64,000 nucleotides of DNA from Bubalus kerabau (Eukaryota; Chordata; Mammalia; Artiodactyla; Bovidae), in the NCBI RefSeq assembly GCF_029407905.1, contig NC_073624.1:7328501-7392500 (forward strand). The letters run 5' to 3'. The number at the start of each line of letters is the position of its first letter. Position 1 is the first letter of the stretch. Positions 42,217 to 53,300 of the stretch are shown piece after piece. The notes under the pieces were generated by a model. The model made no database searches. It was not told where the DNA came from and was given only the letters and a program-made list of their open reading frames with translations. Position numbers and translations under genes: made by a program.

Positions 42217-43050
42217 ATGAATCAAGGCAAATTGGAAGTGGTCAAACAAGAGATGGCAAGAGTGAATGTCGACATTCTAGGAATCAGCGAACTGAAATGG
42301 ACTGGAATGGGTGAATTTAACTCAGATGACCATTATATCTACTACTGTGGGCAGGAATCCCTCAGAAGAAATGGAGTGGCCATCATGGTCAACAAAAGAG
42401 TCCGAAATGCAGTACTTGGATGCAATCTCAAAAACGAAAGAGTGATCTCTGTTCATTTCCAAGGCAAACCATTCAATATCACAGTAATCCAAGTCTATGC
42501 CCCAACCAGTAACACTGAAGAAGCTGAAGTTGAACGGTTCTATGAAGACCTACAAGACCTTTTAGAACTAACACCCCAAAAAGATGTCCTTTTCATTATA
42601 GGGGACTGGAATGCAAAAGTAGGAAGTCAAGAAACACCTGGAGTAACAGGCAAATTTGGCCTTGGAATAAGGAATGAAGCAGGGCAAAGGCTAATAGAGT
42701 TTTGCCAAGAAAATGCACTGGTCATAACAAACACCCTCTTCCAACAACACAAGAGAAGACTCTACACATGGACATCACCAGATGGTCAACACCGAAATCA
42801 GATTGATTATATTCTTTGCAGCCAAAGATGGAGAAGCTCTATAGAATCAGCAAAAACAAGACCAGGAGCTGACTGTGGCTTAGACCATGAACTCCTTATT
42901 GCCAAATTCAGACTTAAATTGAAGAAAGTAGGGAAAACCACTAGACCATTCAGGTATGACCTAAATCAAATCCCTTATGATTATACAGTGGAAGTGAGAA
43001 ATAGATTTAAGGGTCTAGATCTGATAGATAAAGTGCCTGATGAACTATGA
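42217..43050 (+). pseudogene. BovB copy D endonuclease frame (277 aa)
   Basis: This frame is nearly identical to that of copy B at 35748-34915; the only change I noticed is a V/A substitution in the IQVY(V/A)PTS segment. It has the APE-type motifs GDWNAKVGS and IDYILCS. It ends at the same TGA after LIDKVPDEL. In an intact BovB the frame continues into the reverse transcriptase. Confidence 0.85.
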
Positions 43051-43482
43051 AATGAGGTTCGTGACATTGTACAGGAGACAGGGATCAAGACCATCCCGGT
43101 GGAAAAGAGATGCAAAAAAGCAAAATGGCTGTCTGGGGAGGCCTTACAAATAGTTGTGAAAAGAAGAGAAGCGAAAAGCAAAGGAGAAAAGGAAAGATAT
43201 ACCCATTTGAATGCAGAATTCCAAAGAATAGCAATGAGAGATAGGAAAGCCTTGCTCAGCGATCAGTGCAAAGAAATAGAGGAAAACAACAAAATGGGAA
43301 AGACTAAAGATCTCTTCAAGAAAATTAGAGATATCAAGGGAACATTTCATGCAAAGATGGGCTCGATAAAGGACAAAAATGGTATGGACCTAACAGAAGC
43401 AGAAGATATTAAGAAGAGGTGGTAAGAATACACAGAAGAACTGTACAAAAAAGATCTTCATGACCCAGATAATCACCATGGT

Positions 43483-44190
43483 GTGATCACTGACCTAGAG
43501 CCAGACATCCTGAAATGTGAAGTCAAGTGGACCTTAGAAAGCATCACTACGAACAAAGGTGATGGAATTCCAGTTGAGCTATTTCAAATCCTGGAAGATG
43601 ATGCTGTGAAAGTTCAGCACTCAATATGCCAGCAAATTTGGAAAACTCAGCAGTGGCCACAGGACTGGAAAAGGTCAGTTTTCATTCCAATCCCAAAGAA
43701 AGGCAATGCCAAAGAATGCTCAAACTACCACACAATTGCACTCATCTCACACACTAGTAAAGTAATGCTCAAAATTCTCCAAGTCAGGCTTCAGCAATAT
43801 GTGAACCGTGAACTTCCTGATGTTCAAGCTGGTTTTAGAAAAGGCAGAGGAACCAGAGATCAAATTGCCAACATCCGCTGGATCATCAAAAAAGCAAGAG
43901 AGTTCCAGAAAACCATCTATTTCTGCTTTATTGACTATGCCAAAGCCTTTGACTGTGTGGATCACAATAAACTGTGCAAAATTCTGAAAGAGATGGGAAT
44001 ACCAGACCACCTGATCTGCCTCTTGAGAAATTTGTATGCAGGTCAGGAAGCAACAGTTAGAACTGGACATGAAACAACAGACTGGTTCCAAATAGGAAAA
44101 GGAGTATGTCAAGGCTGTATATTGTCACCCTGCTTATTTAACTTACATGCAGAGTACATCATGAGAAACACTGGACTGCAAGAAACATAA
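43483..44190 (+). pseudogene. BovB copy D reverse-transcriptase frame (235 aa), broken
   Basis: The motifs are in order: QAGFRKGRGTRDQI, YAKAFDCVDHNKL (with the first catalytic Asp region) and GVCQGCILSPCLFN. The frame stops at TAA 44188-44190, before the YADD block, which carries its own stop. The reverse-transcriptase domain is therefore incomplete. Confidence 0.85.
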
Positions 44191-45029
44191 GCTGGAATCA
44201 AGATTGCTGGGAGAAATATCAATAACCTCAGATAAGCAGATGACACCACCCTTATGGCAGAAAGTGAAGAGGAACTAAAACGCCTCTTGATGAAAGTGAG
44301 GGTGGAGAGTGAAAAAGTTGGCTTAAAGCTCAACATGCAAACGATCATGGCATCCAGTCCCATCACTTCATGGGAAATAGATGGGGAAACAGTGGAAATA
44401 GTGTCAGACTTTATTTTTGGGGGCTCCAAAATCACTACAGATGGTGACTGCAGCCATGAAATTAAAAGACGCTTACTCCTTGGAAGGAAAGTTATGACCA
44501 ACCTAGATAGCATATTCACTTGCAGAGACATTACTTTGCCAACAAAGGTTCGTCTAGTCAAGACTATGGTTTTTCCTGTGGTCATGTATGGATGTGAGAG
44601 TTGGACTGTGAAGAAGGCTGAGCGCCGAAGAATGGATGCTTTTGAACTGTGGTGTTGGAGAAGACTCTTGAGAGTCCCTTGGACTGCAAGGAGATCCAAC
44701 CAGTCCATCCTAAAGGAGATCAGCCCTGGGATTTCTTTGGAAGGAATGATGCTAAAGCTGAAACTCCAGTACTTTGGCCACCTCATGCGAAGAGTTGACT
44801 CATTGGAAAAGACTCTGATGGTGGGAGAGATTGGGGGCAGGAGGAGAAGGCGATGACAGAAGATGAGATGGCTGGATGGCATCACTGAGTCGATGGACGT
44901 GAGTCTGAGTGAACTCCGGGAGTTGGTGATGGACAGGGAGGCCTGGCGTGCTGCGATTCATGGGGTCGCAAAGAGTCGGACACGACTGAGCGACTGATCT
45001 AATTTGATCTGATGGGGGGGGGAGGGTGG

Positions 45030-45264
45030 ACGGGATTCCCTAGTGGCTCAGACGGTAAAGGCATCTGTTTGCAATGCAGAAGACCCAGGTTCGATCCCTG
45101 GGTCGGGAAGATCCCCTGGAGAAGGAAATGGCAACCCACTCCAGTATTCTTGCCTAGAAAATTCCATGGATGGAGGAACCTCGTAGGCCACAGTCCATCG
45201 GGTCGCAAAGAGTCGGACACAACTGAGCGACTCTTTTGAGCGATTTCATTTCACTTCACTTCAT
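45030..45264 (+). mobile_element. Bov-tA SINE
   Basis: Complete copy from GGGATTCCCTAGTGGCTCAG to GACACAACTGAGCGACTC, with a T/C-rich TTTCATTTCACTTCACTTCA tail. It sits directly after BovB copy D and a G-run, about 0.8 kb upstream of the PMM1 ATG. Confidence 0.9.
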
Positions 45265-45419
45265 GGGGTGGGCAGAATGACAGCTAGAGAAGTAAGGGTC
45301 AGGGAAGGCCATTCGGCAAAGTACAGTACCTTGAGCAAAGGCCATCAGATTTCTTAAAGGTGGAGATCTGTAGGTCAAAGGCATTAGGAGGGAGCGGGTG
45401 AGCCCTAGAGGCACTGATC

Positions 45420-46028
45420 GCCCGGGGGTGAGTGGCGGACTGGGCGGAGCGGGGCAGGGCGGGGGTAGTGCTAGAGGGAGGGAGCGGGTCGCTGAGTCCC
45501 GCCTCGCCCGCGGACTCTGCACTGCGGGCTCGAGGCCCCGCCCCCGTCCCGCCCCTACTTGCCACCGGAACCGTCCCGCCAAGGGCCAACGCTGGCCCCT
45601 TCCTTCCTTCCGGGTTCCATCCCTCACTTCCGGGCCGAGCCCAGGCCCGCCTCCGGTTTGGCTTGGTAAAATCCGAGGGAAGCCTACCGTGCTGCATTTC
45701 TTGGGGTCCGCCAAGAGTCGGACACGACAGAGCGACTGAACTAACTTAACTGACGGAACCTGCGAGGCTTTGCCCCTCCCGATGCCACGGCCCTTCTTTG
45801 CCTCCTGCCATCAGAATTCTCGTCCCAAGTCAGCGCAGGCCCGGTGTCGGCCGCATCCAGGCCACGCCCCTTCTCCGAAGCCACGCTTCGGCCACGCCCT
45901 TTCCCAGTTTGGCGCTCTCCGACCTGCCTGCTGGCCCCGCCCCCTAGGCCCCGCCCCGTCCGTCCTCTCTCCCAAGCGGCTCCGGCGGCCCCAGCCTCAG
46001 TCTCAGCTGGGCGCCGGGAGCTGCAACC
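45420..46028 (+). promoter_or_regulatory. PMM1: PMM1 CpG-island promoter and 5' UTR
   Basis: The sequence is dense in CpG and GC boxes. Examples are GCCCCGCCCCC near 45535-45545 and tandem CCGCCCC/CCCGCCCC near 45936-45958. There are also repeated CCACGCCC motifs at about 45861, 45880 and 45892. There is no TATA or CCAAT at a useful distance from the ATG, so multiple start sites are likely. A ruminant retroposon fragment at 45678-45754 interrupts the island. Confidence 0.7.
45678..45754 (+). mobile_element. BovB/Bov-A 3' terminus inside the PMM1 CpG island
   Basis: AGCCTACCGTGCTGCATTTC, then GGGGTCCGCCAAGAGTCGG and CACGACAGAGCGACTGAAC is the last ~75 bp of BovB (or a Bov-A tail). It is placed about 275-350 bp upstream of the PMM1 ATG within the GC-rich promoter. 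Confidence 0.82.
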
Positions 46029-47338
46029 ATGGCAGTCACCGCTGAGGGCGCCCGCAGGAAGGAGCGCGTCCTCTGCCTGTTTGACGTGGACGGGACCCTC
46101 ACGCCGGCTCGCCAGGTAGGACCCCGCTCGTTCAGAAGCTCCCGTTGGGGGTGTCACGGGAACACCCAGAAGCCTAATGAGTGACTTGCAGCTGCGTGAT
46201 CCCAGATCCCCCGGGACCGTGCGTGGGCTGCCGCAATACCCGGCCCCTGACACCCCAGGGCCGCACGCTGGGAATCAGCCGTCCCGATTCCCCACGTCAC
46301 AGCTCCCCCGAGCATCGGCGCCCACTTTCTGTGCCTGGGTGCGAGGGGAATGGGTCGGATTCTGGAGGGAAGAAGCTGCGAGCAGGGGCCTAATTCCCTC
46401 CCCCGCCAGGCCTGCCTCGGGTCGCCACCCACCCCACCCCCGCCCCCGTCTCCCCAGCCTTGGTTCCCACCCCTAGTTCTGCCCTAGGTGACACCAGTAG
46501 CCCGGAGCTGTCGTCTGAACCTTGCGTTTCCATACAGGGCAGCACACCCAAGCGTTAAGGGTCCCGATCGGTGGGGCGCGAGGGCCATCGGTGGGGGTCT
46601 TGGAGCCATCCCTTTGCAAAATCGGGCTGGCCTGCATTTAGTTTCTCAAGCTCCTTCCCTACTTTCTCTCCCACCTCCATTCTCCTTTTCCAGGGAGGGA
46701 GGGCTTCTGTACCATTCAGGCTGAGTTTGGGGGCTTCTTCCTCCTGGAGGTGAGGGGTGCGGGGCTGGTCAGGTCTCCGTGGGGATGTTGTGGTACAGGG
46801 TGGGTGGGAGTGCGGTTTTCTTTCTAAAAGCATCTCACTGGGTTGATGCTCCAACCTCTGCTCCACACCTAGTTTTTCTCCCATTTGATCTAACTCAGGA
46901 TGAACCCCCCCACCACCACCACTGCTCCCCGCAGCTGGGTGCGTGGATAAGCAGGCCTCTTTCTTGCCCTCTGGTCTGGGTCCACCAGGACCTACTGAGG
47001 GATCTCCTAGAGCAGGAGCCACTAGGTCTGGGTGGCAGGGCAGGGATAGGAACCCTGGTCTTAGCATCCCATCCCCTGAATGAATGAGGGCCCTGGGGGC
47101 ACAGGAAGAAATCTGGCCACCTTGCCTTCCCACTGCTCCCAGGGCCTAAACAAGACTAGAGTGTCAGTGCTGTCTGTCCATCCACCTAAGATCTGTGCAT
47201 AGTACATTTTAAGTTAATTTTTAATTGTACGCATATTCACAAACACATTCTCTTGTAAAGAATGAAAGCGTAACAGAGAAGGGTAAAAGTCCCTTTTGAC
47301 TAGTCAGGATTGCGGCCCAGCCCCATCCCAAAGTTGTG

Positions 47339-47374
<36 letters not shown>

Positions 47375-50300
47375 TGTGTTTGTTTTTAGCAACTGGTATC
47401 ATACTGTGTGTGCCCTTCTGCAACTTGCTTTTAAAATAAATAGTCGATATCATAATTTTTTTTTAATAATTAATTTGGCTGCACCAGGTCTTAGTTGCGG
47501 CACATGGAATCTTCGATCTTCACTGCAGCATACAGGATCTGGTTCCCTGAACCCAGGATTAAACCCGGGCCCCCTGTATTGGGAGCTCGGTGTCTTACCC
47601 CTGGACCACCAGGGAAGTTCCTGCAACTTGCTTTTAACCATTAACAGCGTGTTTTGGTGTTCTCTCATATTGGAAACACAGTCCTGCCTTATTCTGTGCA
47701 AGCACAGTATAGAATTTGAGAGCAGCTGTGTGCCATTCTCCAACTGATTAGCTTATTTGCAGTTTTTCACTGTTGTAAACCATCCCAGTGAACATATACA
47801 CCTGGGCAGTTCTGGGTGACGAGTCCTGGCGTGTAAAGTTTTGCTAGATCTTGCCAGATTACCCTCCAAGTGGCTGTACCAATTTACGCTCTGACCAGCA
47901 ACATCTGAGTGCGTTTCTCCTATGTCCACCCTAGATAGTGTCAGCTTTGAGTAACAAGGACTGAAACTCATTAGTTTATGTTTCCTTGGGGGGACATCTT
48001 TTTAAGTGATTAGTCACTAGTTGTTTTTGTTTTGTTTTGTTTATTTAGTTTTACTGTGCTGGGTCTTCGTTGCTGTGAGTGAGGGCTTTCTCTAGTTGCA
48101 GAGAGCAGGGCTACTCTTCCTTTGCAGGTGCTTGGGCTTCTCATCGCGGGGCCTTCTCTTGCTGTGGAACACAGGCTCTTGGGCTTCAGTAGTTGTACTG
48201 GCCCTAGAGCGCAGGCTCAGTCGTTGTGGCTCACGGGCTTAGTTGCTCCATGGCATGTAGGATATTCCTGGAGCAGGGGATGAACCTGTCTCCTGAATCA
48301 GCAGGCAGATCCTCTGGCACTGAGCCACCAGGGAAGCCGGTTGCTAGTTGTTTTTCCAAGCACTGTCTCATTTAATCCTTAACAGTGACCCTCTCCAGGT
48401 TCTACTGTGATCCCCATTTTATAGATGGGACAACTGAGGCAAAGGCAAAGCCATTTGCTCAGGTCATCCTGCTATTGAGGAATTTGAGCCAGAGTTTGAA
48501 CCCAAGTGCTTCTAATTTGGAGATCTGGGTTCTGAACCCTGACTGGCCCCAGATCTGGGTGGAACATGGGCTCCCAGGACTCTGAGCCCTGAGTGAGGGC
48601 TGGGTGGACGGCCCAGACATGCCGACAGAGCCTGTGCTTCCCTGCCCCCTGCAGAAAATCGACCCAGAGGTGGCTGCCTTCCTGCAGAAGTTGCGAAGTA
48701 GGGTGCAGATTGGTGTGGTGGGCGGCTCTGACTACTCGAAAATTGCCGAGCAGCTGGGAGAGGGGGATGAAGGTAAGAGAGGCCAGAACCAATTCCACAG
48801 TTGGGTGGTGGGAGTGGAGGGTGTGGGGAGTTTGGGAGACGCCTGGAGCAATGTGCCTTCAAAGACCCAGTCCTGCTTCTGTGGGGCAAAGCAAGCAGAG
48901 TGAATAGGCAGGTGTTTGCTCCGGGGATTTAACAAACATTTGGTCAACACCTACTATGTGCCAGGCCTCCCTGGTGGCTCAGACGATAAAGAATCTGCCC
49001 GCAATGTGAGAGACCTGGGTTCAATCCCTGGGTCAGGAAGATCCCCTGGGGAAGGGAATGGTATTCTTGCCTGGAGAATTCCATGGACAGAGGAACCTGG
49101 CAGGCTACAGTCCATGGGGGTCACAAAAAGTCAGACACAACTGAGTGACTAACACCTCAACACTTAGTATACGCCAGGCACCGTGCTGACTTTGGAGAAA
49201 CAGCAGGGAACCAAGCAGACAGAATCCAGCCCTTTCATAGTCTCCTTTTTCAGTTCTCCCTGCTGAGTCTTGATTTCCTCATCTTTAAAATGGACCTAAT
49301 CAATAACAGCTACCACAGGTTGAAAATGACCTTGTATTAACTTCCTTTCATTTAATCCTCACAACTGTCATGCTTTAGGGTGGGTATGATTATCTCATTT
49401 AACAGAGGAGGATTCTAAAGTCATCCTGGCAGTTCTGTGGATCTAGAGGCTTCCTCGACTTTTCCCCAAGGGTGAAAGTGTTAGTTGTTCAGTCATGTCC
49501 GACTCTTTATGACCCCATGGACTGTAGCCCGCCTGGCTCCTCTGTCCATGGAATTCTTTAGGCGAACATACTGGAGTAGGTTGCCATTTCCTTCTTCAGG
49601 TCGTCTTCCTGACCCAGGCATCGAACCTGGGTCTGCTGCATTACAGGTGAATTCTTTACCATCTGAGCCATCAGGAAAGCCCCCTTTCCCCAACCCCTTG
49701 TCTATTTTATCTGCAAGTCCAAAAATGTCTCCGCGCGTCCAGGTCTCCTGCATCCATGTCTCCATCACCCCACCATCGTCCGGGTGCTCTCCCCCTACCT
49801 GACCCCGCAGCAGCCTCCTGGCTGTGTTCCAGCCGCTTCTTGGTGGCAGTGAGAGTCAAAAACTGCCCCCGTGCAGCCAGCCTCGGTGGCACAGTGATGA
49901 AAGTTGCAAAACAGAAAAGAAGTTCCTGTGCCGAGGGCCTGTGGGAGTGCAGGGCAGAAATGATGTCCTCTGCCGGGAAGCCCTGGGGGACTTCCAGAGG
50001 AGGGAACTGCAGCTTGGAGGAGAACCGAAGGGGGAGGGCATCCCAGGCAGAAGGAGCTGCAGGAGGGAAGGCCTAAGGCTGTGACGGGCTTGTGTGCATG
50101 TTTGGGAAAAAACCAAGTTGCGAAGGCGAGGAGGCTGGAAAAGCAGGTTGGGGATGGAACAAGGGTGCTTTGAATGCCAGACCAAGGAGTGTGGGTTTCA
50201 CTTCTCTCCTTGGCTCTGGGTATCTAGTCTCACACTCTTGTCTTTCCCTCTGGCCTCTACGTGGACCTGAAGTTATCGAGAAGTTTGACTACGTGTTTGC

Positions 50301-53300
50301 TGAGAACGGGACGGTGCAGTATAAGCATGGACGGCTGCTCTCCAAGCAGGTCAGTGCCTGCCTCTCCCCCGGGTCTTGGGACACTTTTCCACAGTGGAAC
50401 AGTCTCTGGGTGCCTTCTGTCCTGGGCGGGAGGGACGCCGTGCCCACCACCCTCAGAGCCCTGTGTCCCTTGCCCAGACCATCCAGAACCACCTGGGGGA
50501 AGAGCTCCTGCAGGACTTGATCAACTTCTGCCTCCGCTACATGGCCCTGCTCAGGCTGCCCAAGAAGCGGTGAGATCCCGCCCCTCCTGGGCACCCTCCC
50601 CGGCGTGGGGGTGGTGGGCATGGAGTCTCACAGATGGGTTCTGACTTGTCCAGGGGTGGATGCGTGTCCCCCGTGAAGTCCCGGTGGGACTGGATTTGAA
50701 TTCAGGGTCCCTCTTCTCTCTGGCTCCGCCTCCCTGCCCCTCCACCCGTCCCCTCGCCCCCAGTGGGACCTTCATCGAGTTCCGGAACGGCATGCTGAAC
50801 ATCTCGCCCATCGGCCGGAGCTGCACCCTGGAGGAGCGAATTGAGTTCTCCGAATTGGACAAGGTGCCGCCACCCACTGTCAGCCTTAGTCTCTAGGACC
50901 TCAGTCACTTGACCTCTCTGAGCCTTTATTTTCTCATCCGTGAAAGGGATCCGTGGTGGCAGGCTGTTCTGATTCGACCAGTACCCTTTCGGACGCCTGC
51001 TCTGTGCCACGGTTGTCGGCACTTCTGTGTCTTCCCAGCGCTGCTGGCTTGGTGGCTGCCCTTGGCGACCAGGACCACCAGCCACCTGCTCACCTGAGCC
51101 AATGCCTGGGGCGTCTCTCCCACCTTCCCACCCCTACAGAGTCCAACAGTAATTCCTGGGGTTTCAGCCTCCCGAGTTGGTCTCAAAAAAAATCCCTTCA
51201 CACCTGTGTGTGCCTCTGCCCCCTGCCCACCTGTTTTCCAACAGCGCCACTGAGAACCTTCTGAAGCACATCTGGCTGCCCTGCCTAACAGTCCTTCCAT
51301 GGGCCCCCTGGCCAACCTCCCGTGGTCTCTGGGGGTCTGCCTGGCTCAGACACACCTTCTCCCTGTGCGTCTGTCTTTGGAACACACCAAGATCCCTGTC
51401 ACCTTTGGGTGTGCTGCCCCCCGCTGACCTTGACTTGGATTTTGCTCATCACTCCCTGCCCTCAGCGCTCAGGGATGGAGGCCGTCCCCCAGGCCTTTTC
51501 ATATCAGCCCATCTCTGACCTTCCCACTGGCTGCCCTTTTTAAACTCTATTTATTGGCTGCCTCGGGTCTTCCTTGCAACATGTGGAATCTAGTGCCCTG
51601 ACCAGGGTGGCGCCCACGTCCCCTGCATTGCAAGGTGCATTCTCAGCCACTGGCCTGCCTGGGAGGTGCCCTGGCCTGCCTGGGAGGTGCCCTGGCCTGC
51701 CCTTCTGCTCTCCCCTTTGCTGTTTCTGCCACAGCCATGCCCTCCCTGCTAATTCTAGAGACAGCAGACTGTCTCCTGCTTCAGGGCTGTGTCTTCTCAC
51801 CTCCATCACATCAGCTGTGTGTCGCCTCTGTGTCACCTTCCAGTGTCACCTTCCCTAAGCGTGACACTTAACCCAGCACCCTCTTGTACTTCCTCATCTT
51901 CAAAGTTTTCTTTCTTCCCAAGCAGCCTTCACCACCCACTAATCCAGTGCATCACCTATTTTTAAATCTTGATTATCTGTCTCCTTCACTAAAGCTGTAA
52001 GCTCCTTAAGGGCTGGGATTTCTGTGGCTCTTGGCTCTAGATCCATGGGCCCAGCGTGTGCCTGACAAAAGTGCTCGAGACATACTTTTTGAATGAAATA
52101 GATGATGATGTCCCCATTTTATGAATGAGGAAATTGAGGCTCAGAGAAAAGTGACTTGCCCAAGGTTATGCAGGGAATGAGTTGCAGCCCAAAGATTTGA
52201 ACTTGGGCTTCTGCTTGCTTCCTTCTGATGTTTCCCAGAGGCTGTGTGGGACTTGGTGACAACTCCCAGCTTATCTAGCTCATCCCCATTCCCGCCCTGG
52301 GCCCCAAGGCCCACAGGCAATGCCCCCGAGCATGGAGACTTCCTTGTTGGAGTGGGTTATTGACCACTGGCCAAGAACCTCCTCCCACACACATATGGAG
52401 AGGTGGCCCTTTCTCAGGCCACCCAGGTTTCCCATCCCAGCTCCACCTCCCACTTGCCCAGCAACCTGGAAAAGGGGCTTCTCTGCTGTGTGCCTCGTTT
52501 TCTCACCTGTAAAGTGATAATGATCACAGTTCCCATCTCATGAGGTGGAACACGCTGACTCTTCCCACAGTCCTCAGGGTCTTCTCTTATATTTTGGGTC
52601 TAGTTCTGCCTTCTTCTGATACTGGAGAGGGCCATGAACTTTCTGATCTGTGTGCACTTCACCAGCACAGATCTAATACTAATGTTTTACCTTCCTTCAG
52701 CCCCCACAGACCCTGAGGACAGGGTCTAAGGACACTGAGGCCAGAAAGCATGTGAACCAGCCTGAGGACACCGTGCTGGTCTCTGCTAAGGCTGGACTTG
52801 GCACGTGGGGCTGTCTGGTGACCAGCCTGGTTCCCTGGAGACAGACAGTGCAGCTGCCCTGGACCATTTATTCTGAGCCTGGGGCACCCTTAGCTCTAAC
52901 ACTGGACCCACAGAGTGGCCTCTGATAGAGGCTGGCCTCCCTGGGAAGCCAGGGCTTTCTGGGAAGGTTATATGCCTCATCTCTGTTCCCATGAGAGTAT
53001 GTCAGGGTTCATTCAATACACCTCTTATCTTTAAGCCCAGGAAATCGACTCAGAGTCATAGCCAGGAGGCACAGCGGCTGGGCCTGGGACCTAGGCAGCC
53101 TGCCTTTATCTCTCATGTGCTCCCTGGACCACATTTCCAGGCTCCAGACTGCTGGCCGCCACCTGCCTCTCTTCCATTTCTAGTCCTACCCATCACTGAC
53201 TACAGTGCAGGACTGGGCGCCTTAACCCCCATGCTCTGAAATCCTCAGCGGCTCTTGGTCCCCTGGGACATGTCCAAGCTCCCCAGACTGGCTTCCAGGC

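Larger units (their letters stand above)
41678..45013 (+). mobile_element. nearly full-length BovB LINE (copy D)
   Basis: The 3.3-kb element starts about 68 bp inside the 5' end seen in copy B (TCCAAGGTAAGGAGC) and runs to CGACTGATCTAATTTGATCT. It contains the endonuclease frame 42217-43050, the linker frame 43099-43425 and the reverse-transcriptase frame 43483-44190, then further fragments to 44856. The stops at 43048-43050 and 43423-43425 match copy B. The catalytic YADD is changed to stop-ADD (TAA at 44233-44235). It is inactive, and no clear target duplication was found. Confidence 0.93.

Noticed and set aside
44109..44885. 258-codon frame antisense to BovB copy D (and similar antisense frames at 33038-33598, 38652-39221 and 15963-16514)
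   Set aside because: The same antisense frame recurs in every BovB copy because the sense coding sequence has few stops in that register. No independent evidence of a gene.
32027..45013. CRISPR-like or defence-system-like repeated structure
   Set aside because: The repeats are dispersed retrotransposons of a mammalian genome. There are no regular short repeats with unique spacers.
46555..47133. 192-codon minus-strand frame in PMM1 intron 1
   Set aside because: Intronic, GC driven, no homology recognised and no polyadenylation or splice support.
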